64,000 bases of DNA. It comes from an uncultured Fidelibacterota bacterium (GTDB taxonomy: Bacteria; Fidelibacterota; Marinisomatia; Marinisomatales; TCS55). This document shows, piece after piece, positions 19,213 through 29,306 of the stretch. The DNA is taken from positions 186,001-250,000 of the forward strand of contig CACMQQ010000001.1 in the NCBI GenBank assembly GCA_902615915.1. The letters are read 5' to 3'. A program made the translations under genes and the position numbers. The number at the start of each line of letters is the position of its first letter. Positions within the stretch are counted from its first letter, which is position 1. Below the pieces are notes generated by a model. The model was given only the letters and a program-made list of their open reading frames with translations, was not told the DNA's origin and ran no database searches.

Positions 19213-19282
19213 ATGTTTAAATCTAAGATTATAATTTAAAATTTAATGTATCATGTCGCTATATCAATTTTAAAAAATTAAA

Positions 19283-20062
19283 TTACAAAAGATAAGGCAG
19301 TAGAGCTTTTCTATCTTTAGGATAATCTTGAAATTTTTGATTGTACCATTTGTGGGTTGATAGCGCTCGTGGTATTAGATTTGCCAAAGTCCACACAAAA
19401 AATGAAAACCCAGCAAATGATAATACCATAATTGCCCAACCTAACCATTCCAGTATTTCACCAAGATAATTTGGGCATGATATGTAATTAAAAAGCTTTC
19501 CATTTGGAATGCTGTACTCACCCTTTCCATCTTTTCTTAGCTTAAATAGAATATTATCAGATGATATATTAATTATGAACCCAGTAAAAAAAGTTATCAT
19601 ACCCCCAACAAACTGAATTGAATAGAGCCAGGAAAGTGAGTAAGGGTCTCTTAAAAAAAAGATCCATTCGGCGTTTATAGAAGTATTTATAATGTTAAAT
19701 CCTCCAGCTAAAAACGCGATAGAAAGTGGCATTTTCTTGTGCGAAATCTTTGCCCTAAATGGCCATATCATGCTCCTATGAAAGTAATGTAAGATCCAAA
19801 AACATGCCATTATTAAGCTCACTGTTCTTAACCCATTTTTCAATGATAATAAAGCAAAAATTGTCATCAAGATCCAGCTTGGCATTTCCATAGCAATCCA
19901 TCCCAGTCTAGCAGGAATTCGTATTCCCCATCCCTCTTGATCATGTTTACCATATGGTGCTTTAACGAAATTTAAAATAACAAAAACCAATAAAGATAAA
20001 AGAGTCCAAGCTGTAATAATTAAATTGAAATTTGAATAATTAAATATCATGCTCAGAATCAA
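19283..20062 (-). CDS. Steroid 5-alpha-reductase (3-oxo-5-alpha-steroid 4-dehydrogenase) family membrane protein
   Basis: GKLFNYISCPNYLGEILEWLGWAIM and HKWYNQKFQDYPKDRKALLPYLL, SRD5A C-terminal signature; multiple TM segments. Confidence 0.85.
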   Translation of the reverse strand: MILSMIFNYSNFNLIITAWTLLSLLVFVILNFVKAPYGKHDQEGWGIRIPARLGWIAMEMPSWILMTIFALLSLKNGLRTVSLIMACFWILHYFHRSMIWPFRAKISHKKMPLSIAFLAGGFNIINTSINAEWIFFLRDPYSLSWLYSIQFVGGMITFFTGFIINISSDNILFKLRKDGKGEYSIPNGKLFNYISCPNYLGEILEWLGWAIMVLSFAGFSFFVWTLANLIPRALSTHKWYNQKFQDYPKDRKALLPYLL

Positions 20063-21041
20063 ACCAAGATAGTGTATCGGAGATTGTTGAATGGATACTG
20101 CGAGGCTTATGATTTAGCTCTTTTTTGGCTAGTTCGTAGCTAATTTTTAAGCACTGATTTTTAAGTGTGTAAATACTTCCCAAATTTATTAGCTCCCTTT
20201 TTTTTGTTAATAAGGACCACAGCTTTGAGAATGGAAGAATAATGTACAAAAAAAGAAATGGTATTTCACCATAGTATATTTTTTTATCAATCTTTTCTTG
20301 AATTATAATTGATAAATCCTTGAAGGATTGCCATCTTCCTGAAATAATATAGTTTTGTCCTTTTTTGCCATGTCTGACACATTTTATGGCAGCAGAACAC
20401 ACATCCCTTACATCTACCCAATTGTAACCTGCTTTGATAGCAAGAGGCATTCTTTTATTTTTTATATCCATAATCACTTGACCCATCCTGCTAGGTTTAT
20501 AATCATAGGGCCCTATAACGCCAGTTGGGTGTAATATGCTAGCATCTAGCCCTTTTTCTACAGCTTTATATACTTCTTTTTGAGCCATGGCCTTAGTTAA
20601 ATCATAAGAAGATGCTGACTGAGTATCTACTAGCTTTCTTTTTTCATCAAGAACAGTTTGATAGGGGAATTGGTTAAAAGCGTGAATACTAGAAAAATAG
20701 ATCAGTTTATTCATTTTTGATTTTAAAGCAGCATTACAAATGGATTTTGTACCCTCAACATTTACTTTTTTCATGTTTTTGTAATCCACTCTTTCTTGTG
20801 CAACAATCGCTGCAAGATGAAAAACAACGTCACAACCGATCATAGCATTTGCCAAATTAGGCTCGTCAAAAATACTAACATAAATTTTTTCAACATCTAA
20901 ACAGTCAATTGACCTAGTATCATTATTAACTAAACATTTTACGGTCCAATTATCTTTTAATAAATAGCGAACCAGGCAGGACCCTAAATGGCCTGAAGCA
21001 CCAGTTATAAATGCATTTTTCATGTATTTATAATAACGCAA
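20040..21041 (-). CDS. NAD-dependent epimerase/dehydratase (3beta-HSD-like extended SDR)
   Basis: NAFITGASGHLGSCLVRYLL, VFHLAAIV, YFSSIHAF, YDLTKAMAQKE, HPTGVIGPYDYKPS, NWVDVRDV. Confidence 0.85.
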   Translation of the reverse strand: MRYYKYMKNAFITGASGHLGSCLVRYLLKDNWTVKCLVNNDTRSIDCLDVEKIYVSIFDEPNLANAMIGCDVVFHLAAIVAQERVDYKNMKKVNVEGTKSICNAALKSKMNKLIYFSSIHAFNQFPYQTVLDEKRKLVDTQSASSYDLTKAMAQKEVYKAVEKGLDASILHPTGVIGPYDYKPSRMGQVIMDIKNKRMPLAIKAGYNWVDVRDVCSAAIKCVRHGKKGQNYIISGRWQSFKDLSIIIQEKIDKKIYYGEIPFLFLYIILPFSKLWSLLTKKRELINLGSIYTLKNQCLKISYELAKKELNHKPRSIHSTISDTLSWFDSEHDI

Positions 21042-21125
21042 ATAAATCTTTGTGATTTCATTAAATAAAAAAAAATTTGTTTTTTTTTAAAAAAACGTTG
21101 TTTATTAGTTTATTTTTAGTTTAAT

Positions 21126-21170
21126 GTCTTTGAGAAAAGACTTACTAAAGCCGAGGTAAGACAGGCTTTT
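21126..21170 (+). promoter_or_regulatory. Candidate structured leader upstream of the susC-like gene
   Basis: GTCTTT-GAGA-AAAGAC hairpin (21126-21141), overlapping CTTAC/GTAAG (21041+85 to 21160) and AAAGCC/GGCTTT (21147-21169) pairings followed by T-rich tail. Confidence 0.3.
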
Positions 21171-21213
21171 TATGTACATTTTTGATATTAAAACAGTGGA
21201 GGGCACTAATAAA

Positions 21214-24200
21214 ATGAGAAAATCATTTGCCTTAATTGCAGCTACTTTTCTTATGATACCAGGGTTTTTGCTTGCGCAAATTCAAGTATCTGGAACTGTA
21301 ACTGACGCTCAGACAGGTGACAAGCTTGTAGGAGCAAACGTTATTGTAGAGGGAACCGATACGGGTACATCTACTGACGTTGATGGTAACTATTCTGTTA
21401 CTGTCCCAGCCGGATTAACATCGGCAAAATTAACAGCACGTTATATTGGATATAAGCAATCCACAGTGACTGTTAGTGAATCAGGAACTACTGATTTCAA
21501 TCTTCAAGAAGATGTTTTGAAGATGGATGCAGTCATGGTTACTGGTGTTGCTGGAGAATTAACAAAGACCAAAACACCTTTTGCGATTGATAAGATCGAC
21601 TCTGATGTTCTTGAGCTTGCTCCATCAACTACCGTTGAATCAATGATTAGGGGTAAATCAGCAGGTGTTAAAGTTGTAAAGGGTTCTGGTGAGCCAGGCT
21701 ATGCAGCTTCAGTACAATTAAGAGGCGCTACCAGTATTAATGCAAGTGGACGTTCACAAGCTCCTTTATATATTGTTGATGGAATTATCATTGATCCTTC
21801 TGTTTCAGGAAGTCCTATGGGTGATATTAGCCCTGATGATGTTCAAAGCATTGAAATCATTAAAGGTGCTTCTGGAGCTTCCGAGTACGGTGCACGTGCA
21901 GCTAATGGTGTTATTGCTATTACAACAAAGCGTGGCTCTGAACTTGGTCTAGGACAAACCAGATTTAACTATAAGATGGAACAAGGTTATAACCAGCTTC
22001 AAGGTTCAATTAAAACCAATGGATCACACTTTTTCAAGATTGATCCAGCTACAGGATATATGATTGACAATGATTCAGGTTTACCATTTGATCCACGTGA
22101 CAATACTAAGAGTCCAATTCCAGAAAATTATTCTGATAGCTCTTGGGCAAATGGTTACTATTTTTCAACTAAACCATACAAGTATGTAGCAACTGGTGAT
22201 CCAACAGATGGCAGTCCAAAATTACTACCAGACAATGGTGGAAGACCTGGATACGATCATGTTCAGCGTATGTACTCTGATGGTGATTACACAAAGCATA
22301 CCTTCTCAATGAGTAGAAATGCAGAATCCTTCAATGTATTTGTTGGTCTTTCTAGTCAAGGAGAAGACGGTGTATTTGGTGATTTCATCGATGGTTTTAC
22401 AAGAAATACATTTCGTTTAAATACTGACGTTAGTCTACCAGCTGGTATCAAGCTTGGTTTTAGCTCACTTCTTTCTCGTTCATTGAAAGAAGAAGCAAGC
22501 GCTGCCGCTTTCTTTGATGTAACATTCTTCCCATGGGATGTTGATATCTTAGCGAAAGATTCAGACGGGCAATACTATATTCAGCCAGATCCTCGCAACG
22601 AAGAAGAGGCTAACCCAGTTTATCAGATTGCATACAATGATCGTTTAAGCACTCGTGACAGAGTCTTACTTGGTTCTAACTTTAGCTGGTCAATGACACC
22701 ATCATTGAAAGCAGTTGGTTCGCTAAGTTATGATCGTTCAGCAAGACTATGGAGCAACTCATATCCAAAGGGTTGGTTAACAATTACTCCTAGTCCAAAC
22801 TTTAATGATGGTAATCTTACAAAGTCTAACACCAATGAGCAGTCAATCAATGGTGACATTGGTATTAACTATGCTACTCAAGTTGGTGAAGCTGATATTA
22901 TTGTAAGAGGTCGTTATAATTACGAATCTTATGACTATGTTTATCGCAGTGGAAATGCTTGGAACTTAGCTGTTGGCGATGTTCCACAGTTAGAAACTGG
23001 AGCAGATAAGACCGTAAGTTCATCAAACCAGACTGTGAATTCAGATGGTTTCAATATCGGCGGTCAAATTGATCTTCTTGATAGATATATCATTGACTTA
23101 AGCTTAAGACAGGATCGTAGTTCTTTGTTCGGTCCACAAAATCGTGAGAATAGCTACTACAAGTTCAGTGGAGCTTATCGCTTGAGTGAAGAATCTTTTT
23201 GGGGACCTTTAAAAGGCTTATTACCGGAGTTTAAGTTCAGATTCAGCAGTGGTACTGCTGGTGTAAGACCTGCGTTTTCTCAGCAATATGAGACCTGGTC
23301 AGTATCTGGTGGTAATATTTCTAAGGGCGCTCTTGGAAACAAAGATCTTAAGCCACAAACAACAACCGAAACCGAATTTGGTGTTGATTTTAGTTTATTA
23401 GATCGTGTTTCAGTTGAGCTTACTTCTTCAAGCACTTTGAATGAAGACCAGTTGTTACCAGTACCATTGGCAGGATTTTATGGATATAGCAGTCAGTGGC
23501 AAAATGCCGGTACATTAGAAGCTGAAGCTTTAGAATTATCAGTTAACGGTTACGTTCTTAACACTAGAGATATGTCATTATCTCTAGGTTTTAACTATGA
23601 TACTTATGATCAAAAACTAACCGAATTCAATATGCCTGCTTACTTAACAAGTAGTGGCAGTGGTCAGACTGTTTTTTATATGAAAAACAATACACAGTAT
23701 GCATCATTCTGGGGAACCAAGTGGGCTACCGGTGTAGATCATCTTCCAAAAGCTGATCAAGCTAGCATCAGCCAGTTTGCTACAAACAGCGATGGCTATT
23801 TAGTTTGGGTTGGTGATGGCAATAAGGTAACTGAAGGTATTTCTAAGACCTTATGGGGAAGAACCTCAACAGGTTTAAGTCAGACCTATAACTGGGGACG
23901 TCCAATTCAGTTTGTTGATTCCGATGGAAATTCTCTTCACCAAATTGGTACATCAGTACCTGATTTTGGATACTCATTCAACGCAAACTTCAGATTCCAA
24001 GGATTATCTGTTTATGCAATGTTTGATGGCCAAAGCGGTGGTAACATCTACAATCATACAAGACAGTGGGGAGCTAGAGAAGCTGCTACTGGTGACGTAG
24101 ATCAGTATGGAAAGTCAGAAGCTGAGATGAAGCCTACTATTTACTATCGTGATCTTTATCATGTGAATGCAGCTAATGATTATTACGTTGAAGATGCATC

Positions 24201-24453
24201 ATATATGAAGCTTCGGGAACTTTCTGTAAAGTATAACGTTAGTAGTCTCGTTGATTTAAGATCAGTCGGTATTAACGGCTTACAAGTTGGTATTGTTGGA
24301 CGCAACCTTATCACCTGGACTGACTACCAAGGATATGATCCTGAAGTAGGGTACGGTGGTGGAACTCTAGGTTCAGCAGTAAATGCTCGTGTAGACTCAT
24401 ACGGCTATCCTAACTACAGAACTTTCTCGTTTACATTAGATGTAGACTTTTAA
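21214..24453 (+). CDS. SusC/RagA-family TonB-dependent outer-membrane receptor (start at internal Met preceding signal peptide)
   Basis: MRKSFALIAATFLMIPGFLLAQ signal, carboxypeptidase-like domain (VSGTVTDAQTGDKLVGANVIVEGTDTGTSTDVDGNYSV), plug PLYIVDGIIID...DDVQSIEIIKGASGASEYGARAANGVIAITTKRG. Confidence 0.95.
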   Translation: MRKSFALIAATFLMIPGFLLAQIQVSGTVTDAQTGDKLVGANVIVEGTDTGTSTDVDGNYSVTVPAGLTSAKLTARYIGYKQSTVTVSESGTTDFNLQEDVLKMDAVMVTGVAGELTKTKTPFAIDKIDSDVLELAPSTTVESMIRGKSAGVKVVKGSGEPGYAASVQLRGATSINASGRSQAPLYIVDGIIIDPSVSGSPMGDISPDDVQSIEIIKGASGASEYGARAANGVIAITTKRGSELGLGQTRFNYKMEQGYNQLQGSIKTNGSHFFKIDPATGYMIDNDSGLPFDPRDNTKSPIPENYSDSSWANGYYFSTKPYKYVATGDPTDGSPKLLPDNGGRPGYDHVQRMYSDGDYTKHTFSMSRNAESFNVFVGLSSQGEDGVFGDFIDGFTRNTFRLNTDVSLPAGIKLGFSSLLSRSLKEEASAAAFFDVTFFPWDVDILAKDSDGQYYIQPDPRNEEEANPVYQIAYNDRLSTRDRVLLGSNFSWSMTPSLKAVGSLSYDRSARLWSNSYPKGWLTITPSPNFNDGNLTKSNTNEQSINGDIGINYATQVGEADIIVRGRYNYESYDYVYRSGNAWNLAVGDVPQLETGADKTVSSSNQTVNSDGFNIGGQIDLLDRYIIDLSLRQDRSSLFGPQNRENSYYKFSGAYRLSEESFWGPLKGLLPEFKFRFSSGTAGVRPAFSQQYETWSVSGGNISKGALGNKDLKPQTTTETEFGVDFSLLDRVSVELTSSSTLNEDQLLPVPLAGFYGYSSQWQNAGTLEAEALELSVNGYVLNTRDMSLSLGFNYDTYDQKLTEFNMPAYLTSSGSGQTVFYMKNNTQYASFWGTKWATGVDHLPKADQASISQFATNSDGYLVWVGDGNKVTEGISKTLWGRTSTGLSQTYNWGRPIQFVDSDGNSLHQIGTSVPDFGYSFNANFRFQGLSVYAMFDGQSGGNIYNHTRQWGAREAATGDVDQYGKSEAEMKPTIYYRDLYHVNAANDYYVEDASYMKLRELSVKYNVSSLVDLRSVGINGLQVGIVGRNLITWTDYQGYDPEVGYGGGTLGSAVNARVDSYGYPNYRTFSFTLDVDF

Positions 24454-24471
24454 GAGTAGGAGAAGATTAAA

Positions 24472-26130
24472 ATGAAAATAACTAATAAAATAACTGGTAT
24501 AGCATTATCGTTTGCAATGTTTATGACAGCATGTGCTGATTTAGACGTTACCAATACTAACGCTCCAGACCAGTCTCGTGCTCTAGCATCTCCAGCAGAT
24601 GTAGAATCTTTGATTAAGAGTACATTTTTAACCTGGTGGCAAGGCGTCCACGTGACAGGTTCAGGTTTCCAACCTATGGTCATGGGAGACTCTCAGTCTT
24701 CTTCATGGGGTAACTATGGAATGCGTGAAATGTCAAGTGAGCCTCGCGCCGCCATTAATAATAGTCCTGCATGGGGATATGCATTTTATATTGAAGACCC
24801 ATGGTATGACTTATATGGTGCTATCTCATCTGCAAAAGATGGATTAGCTTCATTAAAAGCAGGTCAAGAGGGTGGTAAAAACTTCCTAGCTACCGCTGAA
24901 GATGATAAAAGAGCAGAGGTATTCGCAAAATTTATTTTAGCAATATCTAATGCTCAAGTCGCATCATGGTACGACAAGGGTTTTTACGTAGATGGGGACA
25001 CTGACTTCTCACAGAAGATTGAAACTGTCGATTACAAAACTCTGATGTCAAGTGCATTAACTGCGCTCGAAGCAGTGGTTTCTGAAGCAGAAGCTAATAG
25101 TACTGTATCTATACCTGAAGATTGGATGCAAATTCCTGGCATGACCATGGCTGATCTTGCTAAAGTTGGTCATAGCATGCTTGCACGTTACAAAGCTGCT
25201 GTTGGTAGAGATGCTACCGAAAGAGCAGCTGCTGATTGGGCAGACATTGCATCTCACGCATCAAAAGGTGGCGAGTTTGCTCCTGTTGGTGATGGTGACT
25301 TTTGGTGGACAAGAACACAATATTATTCAGCTGTTTCTAGAAGTTGGGGTAGAGCAGATTACAAAATGATTGGCCCTGCTGACAAATCAGATGGATATAA
25401 GAACTGGTTAGGCGATGGTAGCGATGCTACTGTTGCTGGTCGTAAAGCCTTCTCAATTGTAACTGACGATAAAAGGATATCAGCTGGTGATGCAGGCGAT
25501 GGTACCCAGGCAGCTGGTTTGTACGGCTTAAATGAGTATCGTACTCGATTAATTGCTTCAAGAGGTACATATCATCAGACCTATTACTTCTGGAATAGAC
25601 AATCAGCTTACGCAACTACTTTAGTTGGTCCAATGCATGATGTTGTACAGTCTGAGCTTGATCTTTATCAAGCTGAGGCAGCGCTTCGTGGTAATGATGC
25701 TGCATCTGCAGCGACCTTTATTAACAATAGTCGTGTAACTATTGGAGGTTTATCCGCTGCAACCGGTTCAACACCAGTTGGATCTCCATCAGATGCACCA
25801 AGTGCACTTGATGATGCATCTCTATGGGCAATGTTGAAATACGAGCAGATTATTGAAGCAACGCAAACGAATCCGTTTGTACCCTTTTATCATAGAAGAG
25901 GTCATGGCGACCTAGTTAAGGGTACTGCTGAGCATCTACCAATACCAGGCAAAGAGTTAGAAATCCTATTGATGGATTCTTACACCTTTGGTGGTCAAGA
26001 CGCTATCGGAACAGATGGTACAGCAGGAAGAAAAATATCACCATTTGATGGTAATGGTGGATTTAGAACACGTGGTTTTGTTATTGAGTGGGATAAAGTA
26101 ACACCGTTAACAGACAGCGCGCTCAAGTAA
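24472..26130 (+). CDS. SusD/RagB-family outer-membrane lipoprotein
   Basis: Lipoprotein signal (FAMFMTACADLDVTNTNAPD), immediately follows SusC-like gene, SusD-like helical repeat composition. Confidence 0.85.
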   Translation: MKITNKITGIALSFAMFMTACADLDVTNTNAPDQSRALASPADVESLIKSTFLTWWQGVHVTGSGFQPMVMGDSQSSSWGNYGMREMSSEPRAAINNSPAWGYAFYIEDPWYDLYGAISSAKDGLASLKAGQEGGKNFLATAEDDKRAEVFAKFILAISNAQVASWYDKGFYVDGDTDFSQKIETVDYKTLMSSALTALEAVVSEAEANSTVSIPEDWMQIPGMTMADLAKVGHSMLARYKAAVGRDATERAAADWADIASHASKGGEFAPVGDGDFWWTRTQYYSAVSRSWGRADYKMIGPADKSDGYKNWLGDGSDATVAGRKAFSIVTDDKRISAGDAGDGTQAAGLYGLNEYRTRLIASRGTYHQTYYFWNRQSAYATTLVGPMHDVVQSELDLYQAEAALRGNDAASAATFINNSRVTIGGLSAATGSTPVGSPSDAPSALDDASLWAMLKYEQIIEATQTNPFVPFYHRRGHGDLVKGTAEHLPIPGKELEILLMDSYTFGGQDAIGTDGTAGRKISPFDGNGGFRTRGFVIEWDKVTPLTDSALK

Positions 26131-26148
26131 ACTATCGTTTTATATTAT

Positions 26149-26183
26149 AAAAAAAAGGCCCTATTTATTAGGGCCTTTTTTTT
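26149..26183. terminator. Bidirectional rho-independent terminator
   Basis: A-tract, AGGCCCTATTTATTAGGGCCT perfect stem, T-tract. Confidence 0.9.
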
Positions 26184-26200
26184 GCTAAGGAACTACAAGC

Positions 26201-26677
26201 ATGAACAGAAAAATTATTATAACTTTTATGGTGTCTTTGTTTTTAATCAATTGTGCTGGTACGAGTAGTAACGGTCCTAAAGTAAGAGACCATAGAGTAT
26301 CAATTGGTCTTGCAACTAATGAAGATTTTGTTACGCTTGCAAATAGAGTACTAAATCGTCATCGATTTGTGATAGAGCAAACTGAGGATCGTGGGGCAGG
26401 AACCGTTATAATTTGTCAATACGTTTATCCGAACATCACTAATCTTGAGATCTTAAACGGTATTAACGAAGTGAGATATCAATTAATGTTAGAGTCTAGA
26501 GTAAAAGGTAACGGAGCTGGTATGTATAGCGTAAGAGCTATCGTTAAGTCCTTTGGTAGACCAGAGGGTAGTGAGGAATGGATCGATGTAGCTACCAACG
26601 ATGAAACCAAGAAGCGCATAAAAGACTTTTCAAACGATTTGAAAATAGAATTCGAGAATCGTATTAGAGCATTTTAA
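26201..26677 (+). CDS. Lipoprotein of unknown function
   Basis: MNRKIIITFMVSLFLINCAGTSS lipobox; no recognised domain. Confidence 0.6.
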   Translation: MNRKIIITFMVSLFLINCAGTSSNGPKVRDHRVSIGLATNEDFVTLANRVLNRHRFVIEQTEDRGAGTVIICQYVYPNITNLEILNGINEVRYQLMLESRVKGNGAGMYSVRAIVKSFGRPEGSEEWIDVATNDETKKRIKDFSNDLKIEFENRIRAF

Positions 26678-26732
26678 AGGCTTCCATCTAGTTTAAATAA
26701 ATCGGTATTTAATCTACTTAAATTCAACTTAA

Positions 26733-29282
26733 TTAAAACGCGTGCCCAAAAAATACTGCATTCAGTAGAAGACCGTTTGTTCCATACCAAAAAGCTCTGA
26801 AGGATGGATTATCCCCAAACATGATAATATGTCCACTTCCTTGTCTTTTAGCTATGATCGAAGCTGTGCCTTTCATGTCGTTTAATCTTTCCTCTGAAAT
26901 ATAACCACTTAAAAGTGGATTGTTAGTATATCTTGCAACGTTTGCAGAGGGCGATTTGGATAGTTCAAAAAAAGTATCACCTCGTTTAAAAACAGGCACT
27001 GCCCTTTTATAACCATATCCAATTGGATGCGTATTGTCTAGTCTTACGTTGAATATGGCACCACCAATGCGCTGTGCACCTGTAGTGTTTCTAACTCTGC
27101 TATATGCTATATCTAAATTAATCTGCTTGTTCTTTTTGATTTTCTCAGTTGTGATCTTTTTATTTACTGCCCATCTTGATGCGGATCCAGTAGTTATTAA
27201 AGTTCCACCTTCTCTATTCCAATCCTTTATCGATTGTATATCAGTTGAGTCAAGCATTGTATAATTTCCATCAGCTAAGATCAACGTATTATAGTGTGAC
27301 AATTTTCTTTGAGTAAGATTATTAGCATCAACCAACGAGGCGGGTATATGCATTCGATGATTTAAAAGATGCCAAACTTCTCCTACACCATAAGATGATG
27401 TTCCTCTTCCAGAGAGGATTGCAACTTTTGGTTTTTTAAGTAGGCCTTGAAATGCACCACCCAAATCAGGACCCGTGGGTGTTGATGCAGAGTTAGTAGC
27501 ATAGATATTAACATGGTTTTCAAGAGCAATATCATTCATTATATTATGAATATCATCTTCCGTTAGCGTAGAATTAGCATCTCGCTGTGACACTGGTATC
27601 ACAATCGTTCCTCTATCAAAACTCATTTTTTTTCCATTAACAATCGCAGAAAAGGGCTCTGTCGTTAATCTTGGAAGTACGCCTGAGTCTAAAATTTTAT
27701 ATAATGCACGTGCATTATAATACCTATTCCATTTCATCAGATATGCAGATTGTGCCTTCCCGCCCATTACGCTACCTCCGTCTAGTTCAACGGGCGGTAA
27801 TTCATTTCCTAAATAGGAATCCGGACCTTGTTTTAATTGGTAGCTCTCTACGCCATAAGCAAGGGGTAAGGTCCATGCAGAAACATCATAAAAGAGTGAA
27901 TCTGTAAACATGGTCACTTTTTCCATTATACCATTGATAAATCTCGTTTGTGGTTGTTTAGTAGGTACAATGACTGCCTCTCCTTTGTTAAACTTACCTT
28001 CGCGAATCGAAATAGTCCTTTTAAGCTCATACGCTTTAATTCTGTGACTTTGGAGATTTCTTAATAGCATTTGCGCTTTAGTTCTATTGTTTTTAAGGCT
28101 GATTAAATATCCTTTTACAGGATTTTTTTTAGCTTCAGAATTCGCTGTTTGGTAAAAGCTTTTCTGGTAGTTTAAAAAATCTTTCCTAAGCGCAACTAGA
28201 CCATCTATGTTGCCAAGTGTCGCCATAAATTGATTTCTAACAGAAAATGCATAGGTCAATTTTCCTGAAGTGGTTGTTGTCTCAAGTGACCTCGATGACC
28301 CTTGTTCAAATAAGATCCCTACAGAACCATGTATGTCACCAAAGGTAGATCCTTTGCCATAATAAAAATCATCAAAAGATTGCTCTGAATAATACATTGA
28401 TTTAATAGAATCAAGCCTCTTAGCAAAATAGGGAGCTAGCTTGTATGCCAATTTAATTCCTTCTTCAGGAGTATTAGGATTATTTCGCGAAGGAATGCCA
28501 GGCTGAAAGAAAAAAGTAGAATTACCCCCCATCTCATGAGCATCTAAAAGATATTGAGGGCGCCAATAATGAAAAACAGAAACTCTACCCCTAGATTCAG
28601 GTTGTGTCAGAGGCAACCAATCTCTATTCATATCAAAAAAATAATGATTGGTTCTACCTCCTGGCCATGGCTCATTGTGTTCTCTATCTTGAACATCATC
28701 TGTAGCAACTAAGCCGCGATTGCCATTGACCCAATTCACAAAACGATCCCTACCATCAGGGTTAAACATTGGATCAACAATGAGAACTGTATTTTTTAAA
28801 ATTTGATCAATTTCATATCCCTTGCCTGCAGCTAAATGATATAAAAGCAATATAGCTGCTTCAGTTCCACTAGCTTCATTCCCGTGGATTGAATATCCTA
28901 AATAAGCTATTACAGGCATATTATTAATTTCATTATTAGACACACTTGATGGATTATCGGATAAGCGCAAGTTAGCTATTCTAATTAAATCAAGTTTCTC
29001 ATGATTTTCTGGTGAGGTAACTATAGCGTGAATTAATTTCCTCCCTTCATGGGAAATAGCATGTGATTTAAGAATAATCCTATCGCTTTCACTAGCTAAT
29101 GCCTCAAAGTAATCAACCACTTGACTTGTGCGGGTATGTCTAGTTCCAATCTGGTGGCCAATGATTTTTTCAGGTCTTGAAATCTGAGGATCGTATGAAA
29201 CATCTTTCACATTCATAGGCAAAGAAATCTTTTCTTGTGAAAACGCAATTGTGAAAAGAAAAAAATAAATAAAATGTCTCAT
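26733..29282 (-). CDS. M14-family zinc carboxypeptidase, secreted
   Basis: GYSIHGNEASGTEAA, DPMFNPDGRDRFVNW, DAHEMGG; signal peptide. Confidence 0.92.
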   Translation of the reverse strand: MRHFIYFFLFTIAFSQEKISLPMNVKDVSYDPQISRPEKIIGHQIGTRHTRTSQVVDYFEALASESDRIILKSHAISHEGRKLIHAIVTSPENHEKLDLIRIANLRLSDNPSSVSNNEINNMPVIAYLGYSIHGNEASGTEAAILLLYHLAAGKGYEIDQILKNTVLIVDPMFNPDGRDRFVNWVNGNRGLVATDDVQDREHNEPWPGGRTNHYFFDMNRDWLPLTQPESRGRVSVFHYWRPQYLLDAHEMGGNSTFFFQPGIPSRNNPNTPEEGIKLAYKLAPYFAKRLDSIKSMYYSEQSFDDFYYGKGSTFGDIHGSVGILFEQGSSRSLETTTTSGKLTYAFSVRNQFMATLGNIDGLVALRKDFLNYQKSFYQTANSEAKKNPVKGYLISLKNNRTKAQMLLRNLQSHRIKAYELKRTISIREGKFNKGEAVIVPTKQPQTRFINGIMEKVTMFTDSLFYDVSAWTLPLAYGVESYQLKQGPDSYLGNELPPVELDGGSVMGGKAQSAYLMKWNRYYNARALYKILDSGVLPRLTTEPFSAIVNGKKMSFDRGTIVIPVSQRDANSTLTEDDIHNIMNDIALENHVNIYATNSASTPTGPDLGGAFQGLLKKPKVAILSGRGTSSYGVGEVWHLLNHRMHIPASLVDANNLTQRKLSHYNTLILADGNYTMLDSTDIQSIKDWNREGGTLITTGSASRWAVNKKITTEKIKKNKQINLDIAYSRVRNTTGAQRIGGAIFNVRLDNTHPIGYGYKRAVPVFKRGDTFFELSKSPSANVARYTNNPLLSGYISEERLNDMKGTASIIAKRQGSGHIIMFGDNPSFRAFWYGTNGLLLNAVFFGHAF

Positions 29283-29306
29283 TTGAAAACTCCTGTCATA
29301 ATATGA

